64,000 nt of DNA from Hypomesus transpacificus. Lineage: Eukaryota > Chordata > Actinopteri > Osmeriformes > Osmeridae. The notes beneath the pieces were generated by a model that saw only the letters and a list, made by a program, of their open reading frames with translations, was not told the origin of the DNA and ran no database searches. The translations under genes and the position numbers were made by a program. The stretch spans positions 2,446,067-2,510,066 of the forward strand of contig NC_061061.1 in NCBI RefSeq assembly GCF_021917145.1. The letters run 5' to 3'. Below, one piece after another: positions 1 to 17,101 of this stretch (positions are counted from its first letter, which is position 1; every line of letters begins with the position of its first letter).

Positions 1-1529
1 GGGGAGGATTTGTTTGCATTTTATTAGTACAGTAATGGTGTGGAATATTATCCATTAATATATGTATAAACGTATGATTTTATATATCATTGTAAAAGAA
101 CTGAACCCTCTAATTGAATGCACCTCAAAACTCAGAACCTAGAACTCTAATATGAGGTAGACATCAATAATGGTATTCCACCCTTTGCAAACATATTAAA
201 CACAACTTAAATTACTCTTATCAATGTAGGAATTATATGATTATCATGAAACTCTGTACATCACAAATAATAAAATAATTATAGAATAGAAATTAAAACG
301 ATTTGAGTGCATTTGTATATTTACAAAGAAATGCCTTTTTCTCATTTCTCCATTTGTTGCACTTGTATAGTTTTTGACTATACAAATATTTACACATCAA
401 ATAACGAACAGCAGTGCATTCCAAGCTAATGTGCATTTAAATATCAAATCGTTTGTTCTTGTCAGTTTAACGCAGAAATATAACAACTTTCTTCCTGACT
501 TATCGACATTTGCGCAGTCAGTTGTGAAGTGCATTTCGTAAAGATGCAGATTTGAGCATGAGTTCGCCTTGATAATGAGGCTGATGTTTCCTTGAGTCCC
601 TCGGTGCCGTTTGCAACCGGATCCAAAACACAGTGTTCACAAGCAGACAGGACTTGGCCCGTGTCCGTACAGTCAACATTTATGATAATCGTCTCTAGCC
701 CCGGGTCCATGTCTCCCTCTCACACACACCTTTAAGTCCACATCACACGCACATCTTGCATTCGTTTAACTCCGTCGGTGCAAGGTGAGCGCGCGCTGCA
801 CTCGGAAGATGCAGATCGCGTTTATAGGGAAATGTTCTCGCAATCCCACCGCATTCTCTCTTTCTCTATATATCTCTCACCCCTCTCGCGCACTTTCCCA
901 TCTTCCCACTATATCTCTGTGTTTGGTAGATCACATTCACCTTCTCGACGGACGGCCTCGAGAGCCTATTGATAACGCATCAAGAGAGCGCAATAGCTCC
1001 AGCTGGGCCAGAGCAATTATGGAGACACCCAAATGAGTCCTTGTCCGAGAAGTAACAATGCACAACAGACTGTCCCGTGTTCTCCATCCCCGGTCCAAAC
1101 AGGTGCGTCTCTGAACCTCTTTCAGGCCACTTGCTGTGCTTTTCTTTTTTGTCCAGCATGTTGCCCAAAGGATGCGTGGTAGCGCAAGGTCGCCGCTATC
1201 TACGACTTCCAAACAACAGGCTATTGTCGATGTATATATTTGTTGAATGGTGGAATAATAAGCGTGTCAGATTTACGCACACGATTAGGCCATTTAAAGC
1301 AACCGTGATGTGGTTGTTATGAGTTTGAAATTGCCAAATAAATATTGCAAATATTGCCTTTCGGATCCCTTTTGAATAAAGATTACGCCCCACATTGTAG
1401 GCCCATATATGACAAACACACGGTCCTGCATTTAAAAAAAGCTTTGCCAAACTCTCATGTGTCCATCGGGACTTCATGACCCATCTTTGATTTGAGTTGA
1501 GATCTCAAAATTGAGGTCAAAGCGAGGCG
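1..1529 (-). other. gdf6 3' flank, probable 3'UTR
   Basis: AT-rich DNA lies downstream of the gdf6 stop on the minus strand. The only clear minus-strand AATAAA-type signal I see is at 20-25 (TTTATT on the plus strand), so the gdf6 3'UTR may run almost to the window edge. The stretch 700-1120 is richer in CpG and pyrimidine runs. No open reading frame here looks like a real gene. The UTR extent is inferred. Confidence 0.45.
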
Positions 1530-6716
<5,187 letters not shown>

Positions 6717-7340
6717 GGTGGTAACGTCCCGGAGTTGTCTCGAAGCCTTCTTCCACTACGAAGCCGATTTCAACTGCAACAGCCAAGGATGCACGGCGCG
6801 TCAGAGCAAGACTTAGGTGCGTTCGCGCTCTCGACTTCTCTCAAGAGTGGAGACTACATCACCGGGGAAACACGCCCACTCAGACGCTACAAGTATAGCC
6901 CACTTATTGGAGAACTATTCTTCGGTCTTTCTTTGGCCGTTGAAACGGAGGAGACATTCGTTTAGGGCAAAGAGTCAATTCTCAAAGCCATAAGTAACGC
7001 AACAGGACCCCAAGTTTAAAGCTACAATAACATGTTGACAAAGGTCATTGGGTCAACTTTAACTGGAGGTCAAGAAAGCAGTCTGATATAAAATCCTGGG
7101 TAACGTTTAGTCTACTCGATTAAAACTTGGATGATCACAAAAAAGTATTGTCCACTTTTTAACAAAATAAGTAGGCCTATTAAACAGTTTTATTATTTAA
7201 TTGTTATTTTTTAAATATAATAATCGGTATTAATTTTGAACTAATATTAACTTTGAACTGATCCGAAGAGAAACCTAGACACATGACGTGCCTGACCCTT
7301 CGCATCATCAACCGACTAACTGTCTGTCAGGGTAGCAACA
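6717..7340 (-). promoter_or_regulatory. gdf6 5' flank / promoter region
   Basis: Sequence immediately upstream of the gdf6 start codon, running up to the edge of the tandem duplication. It must contain the 5'UTR and proximal promoter. I cannot define a TSS; a weak TATA-like stretch (TATACTT on the minus strand) lies near 6893-6899. Nothing else is recognisable. Confidence 0.4.
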
Positions 7341-9755
7341 TAGATATTTTTTTATGTGAAGCTATGAGGTCAAATATGTCCAATAAGCTGCACTAAGAGA
7401 GCTTCTCCATTCCTTTGGTAGAGCTCTCTGTTTAGGATTCTGCAGGAACTTTAATTCTGGGAACAGACAAAAGCATCTCTTTTTGTAAAACTTTACTGCT
7501 CTCTACTGGTGGTGATGTACACTGCAAGTAAGGCCACTGCTTACGTAAAACACCATCAGTCTAAGGCTTCCCAAGTCCGTTGCAAATTGACTGTTCGTAA
7601 TAATTTTGTCCTGACAATCTAATTAGATTTGTGTCTCAGAGCTGCATGCACGGACCTGGTCAAGGAGACAACACAGTCCGCCAGGAACCAAAAACAGCAC
7701 AATTATCTATAAATAACCTAGATTGATTACCAATCGAAGGTCATGTCTGATTTTCTAATATTGGACTAGTATAACAGTTTTTCATGTCTTGTATTATTAA
7801 TGATCAAAATGTAATATTTCTCATAATCAAGTGAAATTAGGCATCTATCTGCATGACACTTATTGGCAATGGTAAATGTATACACCATCCTATGCGTGTC
7901 CTCGATGGATGCCTTTTTTCAAGAATAAGTAAGCCTGTTATTTCAGTCTATTTCAGACTGTCAGACACAGCTTCTGAAATTGAATGAATGCATAGTGAGT
8001 GTGTCAATGAAAAGCTGGAACTTTGAAACATTTGAAACTTTATTGAATTGCAGGAGCTGTAGTTCAAGACATCAGCTGCTAGTAGGTTACAAAAAAATAG
8101 AACAACATGAATAAAAACAAAAACGTATGATGTGTTGATGATTTTGCCAGGACCACAATCTGCCACCTCAAATGTCAAAATGTAGGCTTCAGTACTATAT
8201 TAAGTTTGCCCTACAAACTCCAAAAAAAGAAAGAACCTCATATTTACTGATTTGTGATAAGGATAAATCAAAGACAACCAACTGGCCAAGACACAAAGTG
8301 ATATGGGCAATGACTGTGATTATAGGTCTCAATGCAAGCCAGTTTGAAGGCTATCCCAGACCCTTACAAGCAACGTCAACAACAAAATTCAAGGTAATCC
8401 AGAATGATCACCCCTCTATTGACTAATGAAGTCACAAAGCATATTTTTAGCCTTGTTCATTTTCCACATCGTCTCTTTGTAAAGATGACTACAATCAAAT
8501 GGCGTGTGCTCCACCAGTTGTCCCTGTATTGTATGATGGTAGAGGAATTGTCCAACAGAGGGCAGCAGAGTTCCTGCTCCAGGAGGTTTGTGGACCTGAG
8601 AAGAGACATTCTATAGTGACAATCTTTATTTTAACCTGGGTCTTCCCAACAGGCAGCTTCAATTATGGGATGCCAACTCAATGCGGCAAACATACAGACC
8701 TTTACGGCCCATTAAAATAATGCTTAATTCCTCCTGAAAAAAATGATGTATACGTCAATGACATTTTTATGTATACTTGCATGTATTTGGTATGTCATAG
8801 AATAAAGCAAAAGAAGCTGTGAAAAGAGATATTGCTCCTTCTACAAATATATTATAAAAGGTGGACCTGGACACATTTCTTGGCACCCCTTAGAAAAGAG
8901 GATTCATTTTCCAAACCAATTTTTGTAATTAGTATCACAGGTCTCCAATCTTGTAATCTGTCATTTAGCCTATTTAAATGGAGGAAAATAGTCACTGTGC
9001 CATTTGGTGTCCTTGTGCATCACACTGAACATGGAGCAGGGACAGCAAAGGAGAGTTGCCTGAGGAGACCAGAAAGAAAATAATAAACAAGCATGGTACA
9101 GGTGAAATCGACAATGCATATTCACAAAGCACAATCCTTCTGGGAGAATGTCCTTTGTTCAGATGAGTCAAAACTAGAGTATTAGTACTTGTATTGTTAA
9201 CAATATTATGTTGGAAAACAAAATCAAAATCAATGTCTGATTTCTATTGACGAATAAACAATGGGGGATGCCAACTATTTTATTCAGTTCCAAGTTATTA
9301 CATGAAATTGTGCAGTCTTCGTTTTTTGGGAGGGGTGCCAACAAATTTGAGCACGTTTGTGCATATGGCCTGGGTGATCTAAAACGGTCATAGTGTGCAG
9401 TTTTTGCACTGTACAGTTTCTTTCTTTTTTTTTTTTTTTTTTTTTTTTTTTTGGGGGGGGGGGGTGTTGATATAAATGTCCACTATTTGGACATTTATAT
9501 CTCCATGTTATGTTGAGTCTACACAACTGCGTCACGTCGTCTACGTCAGACATGTTACGCTGGGATGCAAACCATGAGTCGACAACCAGAAAGAGGCGTA
9601 TGTCCTCATAAACATGCCTACGTTATGTAACACTTTTAACGCCCCGTAGTCATATTGTAGCATTCGTCGTTCATTGGTGTGTGTATAATAGGAGCGACAT
9701 CCTTGTCCAATCATGTGTGTTCGTCCTGGGCACTTGAACAGCTACCCAACACAGG
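7341..9755. repeat. Tandem duplication, copy 1 (2.4 kb)
   Basis: This segment is repeated at 9779-12189. Every reading frame I compared is identical between copies, and the visible differences are the lengths of a poly(T)/poly(G) tract. The offset is 2438 before that tract and 2434 after it. The copy contains no recognisable coding gene. It carries a CTCF-like motif (about 8546-8560), a perfect hairpin (9469-9501) and a promoter-like end (ATTGG 9673-9677, TATAATA 9684-9690). It lies between gdf6 and sybu, which diverge. Confidence 0.95.
9469..9501. other. Perfect 13-bp hairpin, copy 1
   Basis: GATATAAATGTCC (9469-9481) and its exact reverse complement (9489-9501) flank the 7-nt loop ACTATTT. 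It lies just right of the poly(T)-poly(G) tract. Confidence 0.9.
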
Positions 9756-9756
9756 T

Positions 9757-9781
9757 AAGTAAGTAACCAAAGACTTCTTAG
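9757..9781 (+). other. Duplication junction insert copied from 5049-5073
   Basis: The 25 bases between the copies match 5049-5073 in the gdf6 intron at 24 of 25 positions, in the same orientation, including AACCAAAGACTTCTTAG without mismatch. The last bases (TAG) are shared with the left edge of copy 1 at 7341, that is, microhomology. This looks like a template-switch insertion. The left edge forms CAG|GTAAGTAAGT, a perfect splice donor that copy 2's end lacks. Confidence 0.85.
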
Positions 9782-11902
9782 ATATTTTTTTATGTGAAGC
9801 TATGAGGTCAAATATGTCCAATAAGCTGCACTAAGAGAGCTTCTCCATTCCTTTGGTAGAGCTCTCTGTTTAGGATTCTGCAGGAACTTTAATTCTGGGA
9901 ACAGACAAAAGCATCTCTTTTTGTAAAACTTTACTGCTCTCTACTGGTGGTGATGTACACTGCAAGTAAGGCCACTGCTTACGTAAAACACCATCAGTCT
10001 AAGGCTTCCCAAGTCCGTTGCAAATTGACTGTTCGTAATAATTTTGTCCTGACAATCTAATTAGATTTGTGTCTCAGAGCTGCATGCACGGACCTGGTCA
10101 AGGAGACAACACAGTCCGCCAGGAACCAAAAACAGCACAATTATCTATAAATAACCTAGATTGATTACCAATCGAAGGTCATGTCTGATTTTCTAATATT
10201 GGACTAGTATAACAGTTTTTCATGTCTTGTATTATTAATGATCAAAATGTAATATTTCTCATAATCAAGTGAAATTAGGCATCTATCTGCATGACACTTA
10301 TTGGCAATGGTAAATGTATACACCATCCTATGCGTGTCCTCGATGGATGCCTTTTTTCAAGAATAAGTAAGCCTGTTATTTCAGTCTATTTCAGACTGTC
10401 AGACACAGCTTCTGAAATTGAATGAATGCATAGTGAGTGTGTCAATGAAAAGCTGGAACTTTGAAACATTTGAAACTTTATTGAATTGCAGGAGCTGTAG
10501 TTCAAGACATCAGCTGCTAGTAGGTTACAAAAAAATAGAACAACATGAATAAAAACAAAAACGTATGATGTGTTGATGATTTTGCCAGGACCACAATCTG
10601 CCACCTCAAATGTCAAAATGTAGGCTTCAGTACTATATTAAGTTTGCCCTACAAACTCCAAAAAAAGAAAGAACCTCATATTTACTGATTTGTGATAAGG
10701 ATAAATCAAAGACAACCAACTGGCCAAGACACAAAGTGATATGGGCAATGACTGTGATTATAGGTCTCAATGCAAGCCAGTTTGAAGGCTATCCCAGACC
10801 CTTACAAGCAACGTCAACAACAAAATTCAAGGTAATCCAGAATGATCACCCCTCTATTGACTAATGAAGTCACAAAGCATATTTTTAGCCTTGTTCATTT
10901 TCCACATCGTCTCTTTGTAAAGATGACTACAATCAAATGGCGTGTGCTCCACCAGTTGTCCCTGTATTGTATGATGGTAGAGGAATTGTCCAACAGAGGG
11001 CAGCAGAGTTCCTGCTCCAGGAGGTTTGTGGACCTGAGAAGAGACATTCTATAGTGACAATCTTTATTTTAACCTGGGTCTTCCCAACAGGCAGCTTCAA
11101 TTATGGGATGCCAACTCAATGCGGCAAACATACAGACCTTTACGGCCCATTAAAATAATGCTTAATTCCTCCTGAAAAAAATGATGTATACGTCAATGAC
11201 ATTTTTATGTATACTTGCATGTATTTGGTATGTCATAGAATAAAGCAAAAGAAGCTGTGAAAAGAGATATTGCTCCTTCTACAAATATATTATAAAAGGT
11301 GGACCTGGACACATTTCTTGGCACCCCTTAGAAAAGAGGATTCATTTTCCAAACCAATTTTTGTAATTAGTATCACAGGTCTCCAATCTTGTAATCTGTC
11401 ATTTAGCCTATTTAAATGGAGGAAAATAGTCACTGTGCCATTTGGTGTCCTTGTGCATCACACTGAACATGGAGCAGGGACAGCAAAGGAGAGTTGCCTG
11501 AGGAGACCAGAAAGAAAATAATAAACAAGCATGGTACAGGTGAAATCGACAATGCATATTCACAAAGCACAATCCTTCTGGGAGAATGTCCTTTGTTCAG
11601 ATGAGTCAAAACTAGAGTATTAGTACTTGTATTGTTAACAATATTATGTTGGAAAACAAAATCAAAATCAATGTCTGATTTCTATTGACGAATAAACAAT
11701 GGGGGATGCCAACTATTTTATTCAGTTCCAAGTTATTACATGAAATTGTGCAGTCTTCGTTTTTTGGGAGGGGTGCCAACAAATTTGAGCACGTTTGTGC
11801 ATATGGCCTGGGTGATCTAAAACGGTCATAGTGTGCAGTTTTTGCACTGTACAGTTTCTTTTTTTTTTTTTTTTTTTTTTTTTTTGGGGGGGGGGGGGTG
11901 TT

Positions 11903-11935
11903 GATATAAATGTCCACTATTTGGACATTTATATC
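11903..11935. other. Perfect 13-bp hairpin, copy 2
   Basis: Identical hairpin in the second duplication copy, again immediately after a poly(T)-poly(G) tract. Confidence 0.9.
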
Positions 11936-12106
11936 TCCATGTTATGTTGAGTCTACACAACTGCGTCACGTCGTCTACGTCAGACATGTTACGCTGGGAT
12001 GCAAACCATGAGTCGACAACCAGAAAGAGGCGTATGTCCTCATAAACATGCCTACGTTATGTAACACTTTTAACGCCCCGTAGTCATATTGTAGCATTCG
12101 TCGTTC

Positions 12107-12124
12107 ATTGGTGTGTGTATAATA
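12107..12124 (+). promoter_or_regulatory. Candidate sybu promoter boxes (ATTGG and TATAATA)
   Basis: An inverted CCAAT box (ATTGG, 12107-12111) is followed closely by TATAATA (12118-12124), at the end of duplication copy 2 and upstream of sybu on its strand. A GC-box-like CGCCCC lies just before. The same arrangement is present in copy 1 at 9673-9690. Promoter function is inferred. Confidence 0.35.
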
Positions 12125-12149
12125 GGAGCGACATCCTTGTCCAATCATG

Positions 12150-12303
12150 TGTGTTCGTCCTGGGCACTTGAACAGCTACCCAACACAGGCTCGCACTGGC
12201 TCACCAGTCAGAACCGCCAAGCACGCAGAGGATAACGGACCCTTTGTGCTTCACTCATAACGCGCACCCTTAGCAACTGGAGAAATTGGCACGCAACATC
12301 CAG
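12150..12303 (+). other. Candidate non-coding first exon of sybu with GC donor
   Basis: About 30 bases below the TATAATA box a non-repetitive stretch runs to CATCCAG|GCAAGTATG at 12303/12304, an otherwise ideal donor with GC in place of GT. The acceptor ACATCTTTAG at 14688-14697 precedes the sybu start-codon exon by 23 bases. This pairing is inferred; other first exons are possible. Confidence 0.3.
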
Positions 12304-13244
12304 GCAAGTATGTTATTTTGAAAGAAACAGTCTGATGACATTGTCTTGATGTTTAAAAGACAGAACTGTGTACAATTTTTTTTCTTGAGATGACGTTTGA
12401 ATTATTCAAAACCAGAGATTGCATGTGTACTCTTTACAAAATTGAACAAAATATTGTATTTATTTGTCTGTAGTGTATACATATATAAATATAGGAATAA
12501 GATGATACTATGGTCTGTAATGTTAGGGTAGACTGTTTGTTTGGATGCTGCGTAGGCTAGCCAACGAGGTGGGGCAGGTTGACGGGCAGGGAGCTGAAGT
12601 TTAAAGACGGCTGATTTCAGCACCATGAGGCTTTGGACAGCGACACAGATTTCATGCTGTAGTTTTACAACAATCTTGACGACTGTTTCCATTGTCCTCG
12701 AATGCGAGATAGGACAGCTACAGCAGAGCGGGTTGAGTATCTCAGACAACATGCCTCTGCTGGGAGCTGTCACGAGCAGATGTGGAGGATTAAAAGGCGA
12801 CGCAAAAACAATAACATCGCTGGATAGAGCTTCACCATGCAGAGGTGTTGTCAAGACGCTGAGGCAATCAGTCTGCTGTTGCAATAGTTTGTCGGGTAAA
12901 AGGAGATAGGAGCACATTTTGGCAAAGCTTTTGTACTAATGGCCCATGTTTAGATTTAAAAAATATATGTTGCACATCATCATTTATGCCTTAGCCTCCC
13001 CCCAGGGATTTAATTGAATCCTGAGGTGGTCCCTAAAATCCAAAAAGCTCAGATCTGGTGCTGAATAACAACTGCTGTTTTATAGCTGTACGAACACACA
13101 TACACACACAATCATCCATGAAACTTCCAAATGCGAACTCGTATCCACAGTTAAAGTATTGCTTTGAATACGTTATGATGTTACAATAACAGGGATTGCA
13201 TAACCCTCTAAAGTGCAGGCACAAGCCATGCACTCAATAGCAAA

Positions 13245-13400
13245 CACACATTGCATACATACACAACACACATACACACAAGGCACACAACATATACACA
13301 CAAGACACGCAACATATACACACAGCTTACAGAACATGCACACACAACACACACACACACACACACAACATACAGAACATACACACGCACACACTCACAT
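13245..13400. repeat. Imperfect (CA)n / ACACATACA repeat
   Basis: Degenerate CA-rich microsatellite with interspersed TACA and AGAACAT variants, upstream of sybu. Confidence 0.85.
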
Positions 13401-13445
13401 AAAATACACAGAAAACTCAATACAACCTCCATTTGGGGAATCAAT

Positions 13446-13549
13446 TAGACTATAGTTGCTTCGTTATCATAAACTTGGAAAACTATAAATATGAGTTATT
13501 CTAATTTAAGAATTTACATAATTTGCTTTGGCAAAATTGTATCAAATGG
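13446..13549 (+). repeat. Inverted repeat pair, left arm
   Basis: About 100 bases whose reverse complement recurs at 15443-15557 with few differences and one ~16-nt indel. Shared blocks include AAACTTGGAAAACTATAAAT and TTTGCTTTGGCAAAATTG. It could be two copies of an unclassified small element. Confidence 0.85.
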
Positions 13550-14720
13550 ACCTCCAGATCCAAGTATGTGCTGTGTATCAGGCTCAAGTTCTAATTGGTC
13601 CCGGTCTCAGCCGTTCTGGAGGGTCTTTCCTCTGTTGCTAAGCCTGTTGCTAGGGCATGGGCTGATATCTCAGCTCTGCCTGATCAGATTCAGCTTTGTG
13701 TGCCAGCTTGCCAGGGAGGTGGTCATAGACGTGCAGGGTGCCGGGCGGTGAACCACAGTGTGGGATGCCACTGTAGGCATATTATCTGAATCCACGGATG
13801 GCTTAAAGATTGGTGCTATTTGTATCAAATCTAATTAAATATTATTTGTTAAGTCCCTACAATGTCACATAGGGCTTTACATACGCCCACAGAACTGCAC
13901 CCTGGTGTATCTGTGGACTTTGGTATACAACCTTATTTCAGGTCTATACTTACAGTGGCCTCAAGATTGCTTTGTGGGTCTGGTGGGGGCTGACATAACT
14001 CCGCTTGGATCGGGATGTCCCTGGGAAACCGCCATGGCAGCTTGGGTGACGATGCCAGCTTGCTGAGAGACAGGAGGATATGGAAGACAATGTTTACCCA
14101 ACATCCCCGGGGTTCCTGTCAGAGACCCAGAAGGAGTATCTGGTCTAGCGAAGAAGGGAAGGAGGAGGAGGAGGAAGAAGAGGCATTGGGATGCATCGGA
14201 GCGGAGGCATTACAGACCTCGGGGGTTACTTATGTCATTTTCGAAGTGGTGATGGGGGGAAGAGGGGCAGGGGTTGGGGTCGAACACGTAAGCACTTACG
14301 TAACCATTCTTCTTCAACTACCAGAGGTAGTAGAATGATTGCATAAAAATCTTCTGAATTATTTAGCCATCGAACAGCAATTAAAAAGTCCTGTGCAAGT
14401 ATTAAGAAACTCAAGCATTCATAATGACATGAAGTCTGTCTCATGTCCATCAGTCTGTTTATCTGAGTTATTTGGCTTATTTGGCTTATTTACTTTACTT
14501 ATTTGTCAGTCACTGCGAGGTCCTGTTCGGATCCGTCGGCAGCAGCGCCATCTGTGCCAAGGTGGTGCGAGGTCGGCTGGCATTAGTGGTGCAATGATTT
14601 TGGACAAAGTTCCCCTTGTTAGTGAAGTCTTCAGCGCCACGTCAGGATGCCGCGCAGAAATACCTCTCATGTTTAATCTCCCTACTTACATCTTTAGGGG
14701 GAAACGCAGCGTGAAGCACA

Positions 14721-17002
14721 ATGGGACCATTCCAGGAGTATGAGGTGAGTAATGGGACTATTTAGGAAAAAAGTTGATTCGATTGTAAGAATTTTATGGC
14801 AAAACGTTCTTTCTTGCGTTGTTGCATAGTCGGCGTGTCCCTAGTAGAAAAACGGGTTTCATTCATATGTTACCCCTCGCAGCAGTGACAGAAATCCGGG
14901 AATACTTTTAAAATAGGCTGTATTTTATATTCTCAATTAATGTAGGCTGTTATAATGTACAATGGGGCACCGATTTGACCGTTTCTCCTCAACGTAATGC
15001 AGTTTTGATTTATAATAAAAAAATGTTCCCAGGAAAAGAAGTTTCCGGAGAAGGGCAGCCCCCGCAGCCGCATACCCCGCTTGGTGCTTCTTCCTTGCCG
15101 GCCCAAGGACAAAGACTCACCCCTCTCCGACTCCCCTGTCTCCGAAGAGGAGGGGAAAGAGTGCGACGTCAGTTCTGACCACTCCAAACGGACCATCAGC
15201 ACCAATAGCTTCTCCTCAGGTGGGCAGGCCCGTTATTCCCTCGATAAGATTTGTAGCTTCAAATCAAGAGATAATGATTTTCTCTGTTCCCACATTGTCA
15301 CATCCTCCTTGTAAATCCACTTTATTTACATCGTACTATTGGATCATGTGTGGACCAAAAGGAATGCCTGTAAAAAATATATAATAATCCATGCCTAATC
15401 CCCATCCTTACACAATAAGCAGTCAAATCGACTATTACAAATCATTTGATACAATTTTGCCAAAGCAAATTATGTAAACATACAGTCTCCTCTGTTTAAA
15501 TGAGAATAACTCATATTTATAGTTTTCCAAGTTTATGACAACAAAGCAACTAGTCTACTGTACTAAATCCTAGGCATACAAAAAAATCACACAACTATCC
15601 ATTTTAAGCAAAGCCTTGCCTACTTGTTTTAGTGTAGGAGAGTATTTGTGAGTGTAGAATGAGAGAGACAGTGATACAGAGTGCATGCACACGTGGTCAA
15701 TGTCAACATGTAATCACCCTCAGTTCACCCTTATCTGCTCATACAATAACAAGTGTGGTCTGTGAACCTTGAGCTCTGTCTGCCTGCTGTGTTCCCTTGC
15801 TTGCGCGCGCACCTGCTGTTTACCGGTCTGCATAGATGACACCGGCTGCCCCACTAGTTTGTCTGTGTCCCCCTCCAAAACTCCGCCAGGCTCTGACCAC
15901 AGCCCCCAAGGCACCCCGCCCCCCCCCGAGCGCAGGAACAAGGTGAAGAGGGTGAGGGTGATGGCGGAGTGGATCCCAGAGGACAACCCCCCACCCAGGC
16001 ACAAGAGGGAGCAGAGACCACGCACATTGACCAGGGGTAAGTACACTGTGGGTTAGCACGTTAACCTGGGTTAGCACATTGACCAGGGGTAAGTACACTG
16101 TGGGTTAGCACGTTAACCTGGGTTAGCACATTGAACAGGGGTAAGTACACTGTGGGTTAGCACGTTAACCAGGGTTAGCACATTGAACAGGGTTAGCACA
16201 TTGAACAGGGGTAAGTACGCTGTGGGTTAGCACATTAACCAGGGTTAGCACATTGAACAGGGTTAGCTCATTGAACAGGGGTAAGTACGCTGTGGGTTAT
16301 CAAATTAACCAGGGTTAGCACATTGCCCTGGTGCCACACACCATTTGGTGGTGCCCTTTTCTGCAGATATCTTTTTTTGCTCTTCAGCCATCTCTAACTA
16401 ATGCTGGGGACACACTATACGATTTTTAATCTTATAAGATTTTCAAACTGTGAGAGACCACAAACATGAGGACAAAAAATCCTAGATTTAGCCGTTTTGC
16501 TCCTACAGTGTGTGGTCAGTCTTAACACACCTCACACCAAGGGAACATCTGATAAAATCTGCGGAACCATCAAGATAATCGGGACATATGTTACCTAGGA
16601 TTGTCGGAAGGGCCGAAATCGGCCCGATTATCCTGTGGTGTGTCCCCAGCATAAGTGAAAACCAGTTAACAGGCTCTGCCTATGAGTAGAATCCCTGAGT
16701 AAAAAAAACGTAGACCATTCTTGTGTTAGTAACTCATTTGTGCTTTTGCTCAGGTCTGATTTAGTCATTAGTGGGCAATCATAAAACAGCTTGTTGGCTT
16801 GTTTGTGTGTGAGTTTAAGCGTGTCAGCATGCGTGTGAGTTTAAGTGTTGTGAGTTAGAGCGCAAGTTAAAGTGTGTGCCTGTGTTCTGAGCCGTCAGCA
16901 GCCTCATGCATGGCTAAACAGCCTGTGGTTGATGAACAGCCACTCAGACTGTATAGGGATGAACAGAGAAAGAGAGAGAGAGAGACAGAGAGAGAGAGAG
17001 AG

Positions 17003-17101
<99 letters not shown>

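Larger units (their letters stand above)
9779..12189. repeat. Tandem duplication, copy 2 (2.4 kb)
   Basis: Second copy, probably the one still connected to the ancestral right flank because sequence continues smoothly into the sybu 5' region. It repeats the CTCF-like motif (about 10984-10998), the hairpin (11903-11935), the ATTGG box (12107-12111) and the TATAATA box (12118-12124). Near-identity implies a very recent event, or an assembly duplication; the unique junction insert argues for a real event. Confidence 0.95.
12304..14697 (+). other. Upstream region / putative first intron of sybu
   Basis: Non-coding. It contains an imperfect (CA)n stretch (about 13245-13400), one arm of an inverted repeat pair (13446-13549) and a GGA-rich purine stretch (14155-14185). 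Reading frames here look random. Confidence 0.55.

Noticed and set aside
7948..11521. Pairs of identical 70-84 aa frames in both duplication copies
   Set aside because: They repeat only because the DNA is duplicated; no domain, no start context and no splice continuity.
12402..12917. 171-aa minus-strand frame
   Set aside because: No recognisable domain, composition like random translation, and it sits in the sybu upstream region.
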